Shown piece by piece: positions 1-5,551 of a stretch of 17,970 bases of DNA. The stretch is taken from NCBI GenBank assembly GCA_046349775.1, contig JAXMBS010000093.1:1-17970 (forward strand), given 5' to 3'. The notes under the pieces are model-generated. The model ran no database searches. It was not told where the DNA came from and saw nothing but the letters and a program-made list of their open reading frames with translations. Position numbers and translations under genes: made by a program. Within the stretch, counting starts at the first letter, position 1; the number at the start of each line of letters is the position of its first letter. The DNA comes from JAEUIG01 sp046349775. GTDB taxonomy: Bacteria > Planctomycetota > Planctomycetia > Planctomycetales > Planctomycetaceae.

Positions 1-435
1 GTCGGGGCAGACGTCGCGGACGAGGATTTCGAAGCGGTTGCCACGGAGATGGCCGGTGCGGAGCTTGTTGCGATGCGGCGTGGCGGACAGGACGCGGAGT
101 TCGGGACAGTCAATGTCGGCGATGCGCGCGGCGGACTTGGCCGGGACGGAGACGAACTGGCGGGTGACGGCGCGGCGGTCCTTGAGGCCGGCGATGCCGA
201 CATCGTTGCGCGAGATCTGCAGGACGCGGGAGATGCGGGCGTGGAGTTGCTCGGCGGAGAGGTCGCGCTTCTCCACCCAGAGGAACAGGTGCTCCCCTTC
301 GCCGGACGGGACGTAGGCGGGGATTTCCTCGACGACGAAGTCGTCGGGGGACTGCTTGAGGAGGCCGCCGATGCCGGGGAGATCGGCGGTGAGGAACGGA
401 TCGATTTCGATGGGCTGACGATCGTCGCCGTTCAT
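1..435 (-). CDS. truD: tRNA pseudouridine synthase D, 5' part (runs off the left edge)
   Basis: TruD isomerises U13 of certain tRNAs to pseudouridine in the cytoplasm. Translating the minus strand from the ATG at 433-435 gives 145 residues, open to base 1. The family hallmarks are visible: an N-terminal segment with DFVVEEIP at about residues 32-39, a central HLFLWVEKR block (49-57), and the catalytic motif GLKDRRAVTRQ at 83-93, in which Asp86 is the expected nucleophile. It continues with HRNKLRTGHLRGNRFEILVR near residues 120-142. Full TruD proteins are roughly 340-350 residues, so about 60% lies outside the window. The start is chosen because it begins just ahead of the conserved region; there is no clear Shine-Dalgarno sequence. 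The 71-bp-family repeat begins 14 bases upstream of the start codon. The long plus-strand frame over the same bases is a shadow. Confidence 0.93.
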   Translation of the reverse strand, partial: MNGDDRQPIEIDPFLTADLPGIGGLLKQSPDDFVVEEIPAYVPSGEGEHLFLWVEKRDLSAEQLHARISRVLQISRNDVGIAGLKDRRAVTRQFVSVPAKSAARIADIDCPELRVLSATPHRNKLRTGHLRGNRFEILVRDVCPD

Positions 436-448
436 CGTTGGCCGAAAT

Positions 449-526
449 CCGTTCGCATGTCCGTCGTTGATTGAAAGCGAACGCACACGAGCGGCTCTCC
501 CGGCGCGACGGGATCGCCCTCACGGG
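449..526. repeat. Divergent copy of the 71-bp dispersed element
   Basis: The bases from CCGTTCG through CGTTGATTGAAAGCGAACG to CACACGAGCGGCTC match the two better copies at 3796-3866 and 4014-4084. The last third differs: it keeps CGCCCTC but has about seven extra bases. It lies directly upstream of truD, so any truD promoter would overlap it. Confidence 0.65.
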
Positions 527-557
527 AACAAACCTGCGCAGCAGCGTTTCTGAATGA

Positions 558-645
558 CTTCGTGCCCTTTGTGCTCTTCTGTAAATCTTTCCTGTTCTTC
601 GTCGTTGAAAGAAGGATTAACAGAAGGTCACGAAGGGCACAAAGA
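558..645. repeat. Long imperfect inverted repeat (CTTCGTG family)
   Basis: The left arm (558-590) reads CTTCGTGCCCTTTGTGCTCT followed by TCTGTAAATCTTTC. The right arm (607-645) is its approximate reverse complement, passing through ACAGAAGGTCACGAAGGGCA. The same words recur in the inverted repeat at 10863-10935. It lies beyond the stop of the EF-hand gene and could fold into a transcript-ending structure, but it lacks a typical U-tract, so it is called a repeat. Confidence 0.7.
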
Positions 646-742
646 AAAAGGTGACGATGTCGATTATCCGCAGACGTCCAAAGTCGGATCGTATGACTGG
701 CGGGTCATGAGGGTGAAAGCAGTGATCTTGCCTTGCGACCTC

Positions 743-1243
743 TTATTGTTCCGGCGGTGGATCGCGACGCGGCGGTGGGCCGCCTTCGCCCGGCGGGCCG
801 CCGGGGGGAGGACCGCTGAAGCCGCCGGGACCGCCGCGCGGTCCGCGTGGGCCGCCGGGACCACCTGGGCCGCGCACGCCGGCGTTGGGGAATTCCTTCT
901 TGATCGCGGCGGCGACGGTCGTCAGCTCGGCCTTGGTGACGATGTTGTCCTGGTCGGCGTCGGCGCGGTGGAAGAGGCGATGCAGACGCTGGTCGGCGAC
1001 TTCTTCCAGCGTGAGTTGTTCGTCGGCGTTCTTGTCGAACTTGAGCATGCGGTCGATGAGCAGCTTGCTGCCGTTGACCGCGCCGGCGCCGCGTGGACCA
1101 CCGCGCTGGCCGCCCGGGGGCGGGCCGGGAGGAGGACCGAAGCCGGGTCCGCCATTGGGGGGCGGATCGGGTTGGGCGAAGGTCGCGGGGGCGAGGGCCG
1201 CGAACATGAGGGCGACGGCGAGGAGCAATGCGATTCGAAACAT
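743..1243 (-). CDS. Secreted Gly/Pro-rich protein with two EF-hand loops
   Basis: This 166-residue protein has an N-terminal signal peptide (hydrophobic residues 4-22, likely cleavage after ATFA) and so should be exported. Residues 24-58 are Pro/Gly-rich. Two canonical 12-residue EF-hand calcium loops follow: residues 70-81 (D, N, D, Q, T, E at the ligand positions) and 95-106 (D, D, D, I, T, E). The tail (about 123-166) is again Gly/Pro/Arg-rich. The likely role is calcium binding in the periplasm or outside the cell; the partner is unknown. The start at 1243 is preferred over a longer frame from 1297 because it places the signal peptide at the N-terminus. No Shine-Dalgarno sequence is evident. 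Short EF-hand proteins of this kind are common in planctomycetes (known from the family; function inferred). Confidence 0.85.
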   Translation of the reverse strand: MFRIALLLAVALMFAALAPATFAQPDPPPNGGPGFGPPPGPPPGGQRGGPRGAGAVNGSKLLIDRMLKFDKNADEQLTLEEVADQRLHRLFHRADADQDNIVTKAELTTVAAAIKKEFPNAGVRGPGGPGGPRGPRGGPGGFSGPPPGGPPGEGGPPPRRDPPPEQ

Positions 1244-1274
1244 GGGTTTTTCGATTTCAATTTGAAGTAAGTTT

Positions 1275-1346
1275 GCCACAGAGGACACCGAGATCACCGA
1301 GTTTTGCGGTTGGCCCTTTCTCAGTGTCCTCGGTGCACTCGGTGGC
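1275..1346. repeat. Imperfect inverted repeat (GAGGACACCGAG type)
   Basis: The arms 1275-1301 and 1320-1346 are each 27 bp. By hand about 21 of 27 positions pair, with an 18-nt loop. The core words are GAGGACACCGAG on the left and CTCGGTGCACTCGGTGGC on the right. It fills most of the 124-bp gap between the intradiol-type gene and the EF-hand gene, so it could be a terminator-like structure or a mobile palindrome. Confidence 0.65.
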
Positions 1347-1367
1347 GCAAATATCTGGTGATTTGGC

Positions 1368-2099
1368 TTACAGGTCGGATTGTCCCGGACGGCGGCCGCG
1401 GCGGCGCGGGGGGCCGCCCTGCTCTTCCGGTTCGCTGGGGGTGCGGCCGATGACGATGTCCATGCTGGCGGCGAGCTCGCCGATGCGCGAGTCCTTCATC
1501 GGGGTGAAATCGAGGAGGACGAATTCGCGGTCGATCGGGTCGGCCATGCCGAGGAAGACCATGTCGTCCTTGTTCCCTTCGAAGCCGTTGATGAAGAACT
1601 GGCTGGTCAGCACCGCGCGGCCCTTGTGCGTGACCTTGAAGTGGATGTGCGGGGCGGGGCGGCCCGGATAGGGGACCGGTTTGATCGTGCGGAAGCGATA
1701 TTCGCCGGTGGAGCCGGTGGTGAATTTGCCGTAGCCCTGGAAATTGCGGTCACGCTGGTCGGCCTTGCGGGTGCTGTCAGCCGAATGCAGATAGACGGCG
1801 TTGGCGTCGCACTGCCAGATTTCGATGTCGGCGTTGTTCAGCGGCTCGCCGGCGGGGCTGAGGATCTTGCCGGTGAGGTGGGTGATCTCGCCGACGGCGG
1901 GCGTCGTCGAATCTTTGATGAGGATCAGGTCGTTGTCCTGATCGAGCGGGAGGTGGTCGGGGTAGAACGGGCCTTCGGTGAGCGCCGGGGTGCCGGCAAG
2001 TTCTTCGGCGAAGGCGCCGGGGACGGTCCACCAGGCGGCGGCAGCGGCGAAGGCACCCAGAAACGAACGTCGATCCGTGGGGAGTTGCGGGATTCGCAT
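1368..2099 (-). CDS. Tat-exported intradiol ring-cleavage dioxygenase-like protein
   Basis: This 243-residue protein belongs to the protocatechuate/catechol intradiol dioxygenase fold, whose members use Fe(III) to open aromatic rings between the two hydroxyls. All four expected iron ligands are visible: Tyr103 (NAVYLHS), Tyr144 (PVPYPG), His151 and His153 (PHIHFKV). The supporting block DRNFQGYGKF...YRFRTIKP lies at 118-141. The N-terminus carries a twin-arginine signal (TDRRSFLGAF, then an Ala-rich hydrophobic stretch to AFA at 29-31), so it should be exported folded and metal-loaded. The spacing between Tyr144 and His151 is shorter than in protocatechuate 3,4-dioxygenase. The C-terminus is basic (PPRRRGRRPGQ). 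The start at 2099 is chosen because it leads straight into the Tat motif; an in-frame ATG at 2138 is possible. No other aromatic-degradation gene is nearby, so the substrate is unknown. Confidence 0.88.
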   Translation of the reverse strand: MRIPQLPTDRRSFLGAFAAAAAWWTVPGAFAEELAGTPALTEGPFYPDHLPLDQDNDLILIKDSTTPAVGEITHLTGKILSPAGEPLNNADIEIWQCDANAVYLHSADSTRKADQRDRNFQGYGKFTTGSTGEYRFRTIKPVPYPGRPAPHIHFKVTHKGRAVLTSQFFINGFEGNKDDMVFLGMADPIDREFVLLDFTPMKDSRIGELAASMDIVIGRTPSEPEEQGGPPRRRGRRPGQSDL

Positions 2100-2142
2100 G
2101 TGCGATCTCTGAATTGGTCGGAAGCGAGCCAGCGACATGAAA

Positions 2143-2163
2143 CACCGCGACGGTGTCGCGGTG
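2143..2163. promoter_or_regulatory. Perfect 9-bp hairpin upstream of the dioxygenase-like gene
   Basis: CACCGCGAC (2143-2151) and GTCGCGGTG (2155-2163) pair perfectly around a three-base loop. The element lies 44 bases before the start at 2099 and could be an operator, a 5'-UTR hairpin or simply a small palindromic repeat. No function is claimed. Confidence 0.5.
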
Positions 2164-2206
2164 TCGCGCAATCCGTGCGGCAATTGTACCGCGCACCGCC
2201 GCGCCG

Positions 2207-2229
2207 CACTGCTGGACAAGCCAGCAGTG
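2207..2229. repeat. CACTGCTGG hairpin element, copy 1 (hairpin only)
   Basis: A perfect 9-bp stem (2207-2215 and 2221-2229) encloses the loop ACAAG and is followed by GCACCC. It is identical in stem and loop to copy 2 at 2622-2644, but the roughly 65-bp left flank seen in copies 2 and 3 is absent. Confidence 0.8.
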
Positions 2230-2297
2230 GCACCCACGACGTCGTCGCAGGGGTGGGAACGCGGATTGGGGACGGGTGACAACGGGGATTCTGGAGC

Positions 2298-2345
2298 TGT
2301 CAGCGGTCGGAAGTCAGAGGTCGGAGGACGGAAGTCGGAGGTCAG
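2298..2345. repeat. Degenerate short tandem repeats (GGTCGGAAGTC words)
   Basis: About five imperfect units of 8-11 bases built from CGGAAGTC, CAGAGGTC and GGAGGTC are arranged head to tail. It is non-coding and of simple-repeat character. Confidence 0.55.
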
Positions 2346-2392
2346 TCATCGTAGGGGAGCGGGCCTGCGGCGGGTGATGCGGAGCAACAATT

Positions 2393-2472
2393 CAACTTTT
2401 CAAGTTGTGCGCGCGAGGGGGGGGGCTGAAAGTTGGCTGGAAGTTGTGAGAAGTTGCTTTCAAGTTGCCGGT
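2393..2472. repeat. AAGTTG-rich degenerate repeat with a 9-G tract
   Basis: The word AAGTTG occurs five times (around 2402, 2429, 2440, 2451 and 2462), and the first forms a small hairpin with CAACTT at 2393-2398. A run of nine G lies at 2417-2425. No gene is seen. Confidence 0.5.
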
Positions 2473-2555
2473 TCACGGTGGCCGCGTCTCCGTGTGAGAC
2501 TGTGGTCTATTGGACGCGGCGGGGTGCGCCGGGTTGCGTTTGTGCTGTGGCCTGG

Positions 2556-2650
2556 CTTGAGACACGATCGTTGCTCGGTGTGGTCCCGTTCGCCGCTCGG
2601 CAACACTCATGGCCGCAGCGGCACTGCTGGACAAGCCAGCAGTGGCACCC
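2556..2650. repeat. 95-bp dispersed element with CACTGCTGG hairpin, copy 2
   Basis: It starts CTTGAGACACGATCGTTGCT and ends in the perfect hairpin 2622-2630 / 2636-2644 plus GCACCC. It aligns over its whole length with 3685-3780. The element ends 22 bp before the stop of the HEAT-like gene (in minus-strand terms it lies just downstream), so the transcript of that gene would read into the hairpin. Confidence 0.8.
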
Positions 2651-2671
2651 GTGAGTTCCCGTGTCGGACCG

Positions 2672-3580
2672 TCACTTGGCGTCGTCCGCCGGTGATTTGA
2701 GCAGTTCGATGGCGCGGTCCAGTTGGGAGGCTTCCTGCGGGTCGCTGGTCATCGTGCGGCGGGCCTCGAGCTCCGCGACGAAGCCGTCGGATTTTCGTTG
2801 CAGTTCCTTTAGGAAGTGTTTGGCCATCAGCTCGGCGTTGACATTTCCGCTGGAGAGGCCGGTCAGCAACACCTGCACGTATTCGTCTCGAAAGGCGGGA
2901 GCATTCTTCTCGATGTGGTGAGCGATGAAAACCTGATCGCGAATCCCCGCTCCCTTGAAGTAAACCATGAGCGGTTCCATCAATTTCGGATCACGATGCA
3001 AGAAACCTGCAAGAGCGAATGCAGCGTCTCCAGACTCATATGGGTCCGTGGAACGGAGCCGTTGGCGCAGCCAGACGATCATCCTCTGATCGGTCGGCGT
3101 GAGTGGACCTGTGGCCTGCTCGGCATGTCGATAGCACAAGCTGGGTGCAGCTTGCTCGATCGCCTCGTCAGGCGAATCCGATTCCAGGATCGCGAAAAAG
3201 ACATCGATCGTGCGATCCGTCACAGGCCGCCGACGGGCGAGTGCGTCAGCAGCAGAGGAGCGGACTCTCTCGTCGGAATGAGTCAGCAGGGCGATCAGCG
3301 CTTCGTCGGGATTCTCTCCGTTGCTTTCCAGCGTGCGAAGTGCCTCGAAGCGTTCGGAGTTGTCTTCATGCGACAGGTTGCGGTAGGCATCTCGAATGGT
3401 CAGCCAGCGGGTGATTCGCGGTCTGACAAAGACAATGGTCGCTGCGCAGAGCCCGATGGTCACGCCGATGACGAGGAGCAGATAGGCACGGCTCGACGTC
3501 GTGGGGGAACGAGAGGCAACGGTCGCCGGTTGGTTTTCGCTCATGCGACTCGTCGAAGAATTGCCGGAATTGTTGGCCAT
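2672..3580 (-). CDS. Membrane-anchored HEAT-repeat-like protein, function unknown
   Basis: This 302-residue protein has a Ser/Thr-rich cytoplasmic N-terminus (1-30), one transmembrane helix at about 32-53 (AYLLLVIGVTIGLCAATIVF) and a soluble helical remainder. Residues about 73-118 contain the helix-turn-helix pattern of HEAT/PBS-lyase-type repeats (SERFEALRTL, then DEALIALLTHSDERVRSSAADALARR), and weaker helical pairs follow to about residue 220. Such repeats usually make protein-protein contacts, so a scaffold role is an inference. Alternative starts are ATG 3580 and ATG 3544 (MSENQP); neither has a clear Shine-Dalgarno sequence, and the longer one is reported. The gene is isolated by repeat-rich gaps on both sides, with no operon partner visible. 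Confidence 0.8.
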   Translation of the reverse strand: MANNSGNSSTSRMSENQPATVASRSPTTSSRAYLLLVIGVTIGLCAATIVFVRPRITRWLTIRDAYRNLSHEDNSERFEALRTLESNGENPDEALIALLTHSDERVRSSAADALARRRPVTDRTIDVFFAILESDSPDEAIEQAAPSLCYRHAEQATGPLTPTDQRMIVWLRQRLRSTDPYESGDAAFALAGFLHRDPKLMEPLMVYFKGAGIRDQVFIAHHIEKNAPAFRDEYVQVLLTGLSSGNVNAELMAKHFLKELQRKSDGFVAELEARRTMTSDPQEASQLDRAIELLKSPADDAK

Positions 3581-3684
3581 TACGCATGTACGACGGGCCG
3601 TGCCCGATGTGCTGGCGCAAAAGGAATTCCGTCACCCCGGTTGTCTGCGGCGAGTCGCCGGTGTGAACTTCCGAATTGGACCGT

Positions 3685-3780
3685 CTTGAGACGCTATCGT
3701 CGCTCCGCGTAGTCCCATTCGCCGCCTGTCACCACCTATGACTAGAGCGGCACTGCCGGGCAAGCCAGCGGCGGCACCCG
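3685..3780. repeat. 95-bp dispersed element with CACTGCTGG-type hairpin, copy 3
   Basis: It aligns over its full length with 2556-2650, beginning CTTGAGACGCTATCGTCGCT. Its hairpin (3752-3760 / 3766-3774, loop GCAAG) has decayed by several substitutions but keeps most of the pairing. Confidence 0.75.
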
Positions 3781-3795
3781 GCACCCGGCGTGAGT

Positions 3796-3866
3796 CCGTT
3801 CGTATTGCTGGTCGTCGATCGACAGCTTTCACACACGAGCGGCTCGGCAGGAGCCTCGCCCTCCCG
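3796..3866. repeat. 71-bp dispersed element, copy B
   Basis: It runs from CCGTTCG to CTCGCCCTCCCG, with the core CACACGAGCGGCTCGGCAGG. By hand about 63 of 71 bases match copy C at 4014-4084, with no gaps. The core can form a small hairpin GGCTC-ggcag-GAGCC. Confidence 0.85.
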
Positions 3867-4013
3867 TCATGCGCATCGAGCCGAGGATGTTCATCGACAA
3901 GGACTTTGCTGTACCCCTCATGGACCTAGAGGGTGCCCATTCCCCCCCCCCACACCACTCACACGCCGCGCGACGACATTGCGTTTTGCGGGGGAGAGGG
4001 GGAAGTCGAGAGG

Positions 4014-4084
4014 CCGTTCGGATTGTCGGGCGTTGATCGACAGCGTTCGCACACGAGCGGCTCGGCGGGAGCCTCGCCCTCCCG
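4014..4084. repeat. 71-bp dispersed element, copy C
   Basis: It is in the same orientation as copy B. The core hairpin is GGCTC-ggcgg-GAGCC. It ends 25 bases beyond the gltA stop codon, so it would lie in the 3' UTR of the gltA transcript. Confidence 0.85.
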
Positions 4085-4108
4085 GCGTTGCGACCGTTGC
4101 TGGCTGAT

Positions 4109-5395
4109 TTAGCCGCGGTTGGCGATCGTCAAATAATCCCGCTGGTCCGCGCCGGTGTAGATCTGGCGCGGGCGGGCGATCTTCTGTTCGTTGTCGTCCA
4201 TGTGCTCGTTCCACTGGGCGAGCCAGCCGGACGTGCGCGGGATCGCGAACAGGACCGGGTACATCGTCATCGGCAGCTCCATCGCCTGGTAGATCAGCCC
4301 GGAGTAGAAGTCGACGTTCGGGTAGAGCTTGCGCTTGACGAAGTACTCGTCTTCGAGTGCGATCCGCTCCAGCTCAAGGGCGACGTCGAGCAGCGGGTTC
4401 TTGCCGGTGACGTCGAAGACCTCGTAGGCGCACTGCTTGATGATCTTGGCGCGCGGGTCGTAGTTCTTGTAGACGCGGTGGCCGAAGCCCATCAGCTTGA
4501 CCTCGCCGCTCTTCACGCGCTCGATGAAGGCCGGCACGTTTTTCTTGCTGCCGACTTCCTCGAGCATCGTCAGAACGGCCTCGTTGGCGCCGCCGTGCAG
4601 CGGGCCGTAGAGGCCGGCGGCGGCGCCGGCGAGGGAGACGTAGGGATCGGCTTCGGAGGAGCCGATCGCCCGCATGGCGGTGGTGCTGCAGTTCTGCTCG
4701 TGGTCGGCGTGGAGGATGAACAGGACGTCGAGGGCCCGCACGAGCGCCGGGTTCGGCGTGTACGGGTTGTCGACCATCTTGAACATCATCGTCAGGAAGT
4801 TGGCCGTGTAGCTGAGGTCGTTGTTGGGGTAGTTGTAGGGGCGGCCCTGCGAGTGGCGGTACGCCCAGGCGGCGACGGTGGGGACCTTGGCGATCAGCCG
4901 CTTGATCTGCAGCGCGCGGTTCTTCGGCTCGCGGACGCGCTTGGCGAGCGGATAGAACGTGGAGAGGCCGGCGACCGTGCTGATGAACATCCCCATGGGA
5001 TGCGCGTCGTAACGGAAGCACTCCATCTGCTGCTTGGTGTTTTCGTGGACGAACGTGTGATGGCGGATGGAGTCTTCCCAGTTTTCGAGCTGGGAGGCGG
5101 TCGGCAGTTCGCCGTGGATCAGGAGGTAGGCGACCTCCATGTAGGTGCTGTGCTCGGCGAGCTGTTCGATCGGGTAGCCGCGATAGCGGAGGATGCCGAC
5201 GTCGCCATCGATGTAGGTGATGCTGCTGCGGGTGGAGGCGGTGTTGAGGTAGCCGGGGTCGTACGCCATGAGGCCGAAGTCGGCGTCGTCGGTCTTGATC
5301 TGGCGAAGATCGAGCGCCTTGATGGTGCCGTCGGCGATCGGCAGCTCGTATTTGAGGCCGGTGCGGTTATCGGTGATCGAAAGCGAGTTGGGCAT
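4109..5395 (-). CDS. gltA: Citrate synthase (bacterial hexameric-type)
   Basis: The enzyme condenses oxaloacetate and acetyl-CoA to citrate and CoA, the entry step of the TCA cycle, in the cytoplasm. The 428-residue length is close to E. coli GltA (427). The catalytic triad is visible: His267 in GPLHGGANEA, His306 in GFGHRVYKNYDPRA and Asp362 in YPNVDFYSG. The oxaloacetate-binding LHADHEQN block is at 228-235, and an N-terminal domain precedes the core, as in the Gram-negative type II enzymes. The start at 5395 is chosen because the protein begins with the conserved N-terminal beta domain (SLSITDNRTGLKYELPI); the frame upstream to 5548 only translates the repeat DNA. It follows nadA at a distance of 156 bp in the same direction, and the gap is filled by a tandem duplication. 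Confidence 0.97.
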   Translation of the reverse strand: MPNSLSITDNRTGLKYELPIADGTIKALDLRQIKTDDADFGLMAYDPGYLNTASTRSSITYIDGDVGILRYRGYPIEQLAEHSTYMEVAYLLIHGELPTASQLENWEDSIRHHTFVHENTKQQMECFRYDAHPMGMFISTVAGLSTFYPLAKRVREPKNRALQIKRLIAKVPTVAAWAYRHSQGRPYNYPNNDLSYTANFLTMMFKMVDNPYTPNPALVRALDVLFILHADHEQNCSTTAMRAIGSSEADPYVSLAGAAAGLYGPLHGGANEAVLTMLEEVGSKKNVPAFIERVKSGEVKLMGFGHRVYKNYDPRAKIIKQCAYEVFDVTGKNPLLDVALELERIALEDEYFVKRKLYPNVDFYSGLIYQAMELPMTMYPVLFAIPRTSGWLAQWNEHMDDNEQKIARPRQIYTGADQRDYLTIANRG

Positions 5396-5407
5396 GGGCG
5401 GGGAGTT

Positions 5408-5507
5408 AATGGTCGATTGTCGATTGTTCAAGGGGACCAACGACAACCGAGAGCTACTGCAGCAGGCTGCGTTCGAATGGTCAATAGTCAATTGTTCAAG
5501 GGGACCA
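5408..5507. repeat. Tandem duplication: paired 32-bp repeats ahead of gltA
   Basis: Bases 5408-5439 and 5476-5507 are near-identical 32-bp copies (AATGGTC...GATTGTTC...AGGGGACCA). A third, inverted partial copy runs 5518-5552 (CTGAACAATTAACCATTGAC and onward). As a result the gltA leader can fold in alternative ways. The TTGAC words inside it may supply a promoter for gltA, but none can be assigned with confidence. Confidence 0.75.
5454..5476 (-). pseudogene. Fossil of the nadA 3' end (duplicated last codons and stop)
   Basis: The 17-bp word CAGCAGGCTGCGTTCGA at 5460-5476 is identical to 5558-5574, the last codons of nadA. The stop codon is duplicated with the same 98-bp offset (5454-5456 versus 5552-5554). 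Read on the minus strand the fossil encodes ERSLLQ-stop against ERSLLG-stop in nadA, so it is the remnant of a roughly 98-bp tandem duplication. Confidence 0.75.
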
Positions 5508-5551
5508 GCGATGCTGAGCTGAACAATTAACCATTGACGATTGACCATTGA

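Larger units (their letters stand above)
436..742. other. Intergenic region with two repeat elements
   Basis: This gap lies between the truD start and the stop of the EF-hand gene. It holds a divergent copy of the 71-bp repeat family (449-526) and a long imperfect inverted repeat (558-645). I see no credible gene in it; the reading frames that cross it have arginine- and proline-rich shadow composition. Confidence 0.7.
2100..2671. other. Repeat-filled intergenic region
   Basis: No convincing gene is present between the HEAT-like gene and the dioxygenase-like gene. In order it contains the 9-bp hairpin (2143-2163), one hairpin-only copy of the CACTGCTGG element (2207-2229), a run of degenerate GGTCGGAAGTC-type words (about 2298-2345), a stretch of AAGTTG words with a run of nine G at 2417-2425 (about 2393-2472), and a full-length copy of the 95-bp element (2556-2650). 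Frames crossing it are low-quality and encode repeat sequence. Confidence 0.7.
3581..4108. other. Repeat-filled intergenic region between gltA and the HEAT-like gene
   Basis: No supported gene is seen. It contains copy 3 of the 95-bp element (3685-3780), two good copies of the 71-bp element (3796-3866 and 4014-4084), a run of ten C at 3942-3951, and the phrase GCGTTTTGCGGGGGAGAGGG (about 3980-4000), which recurs at 12527-12546. The short frames here encode repeat sequence. Confidence 0.7.

Noticed and set aside
49..474. Plus-strand 141-codon frame and an Arg-rich minus-strand frame at 110-523
   Set aside because: Both are shadows of truD, which is in a third frame and carries the GLKDRRAVTRQ catalytic motif.
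1380..2279. Plus-strand 299-codon open frame
   Set aside because: It is the mirror of the dioxygenase-like gene, whose iron ligands and Tat signal are on the minus strand.
2100..4108. CRISPR array, considered because of repeated units
   Set aside because: The copies are few, unevenly spaced, differ in length and sequence, and no cas gene is near.
4088..5530. Plus-strand 480-codon open frame
   Set aside because: It lies antisense to gltA and exists because of GC-rich third positions; its protein is Val/Gly/Asp-rich without motifs, whereas the minus strand has every citrate synthase signature.
5396..5548. N-terminal extension of gltA
   Set aside because: The extra 51 codons translate the tandem duplication, including the nadA fossil, and precede a normal citrate synthase N-terminus.
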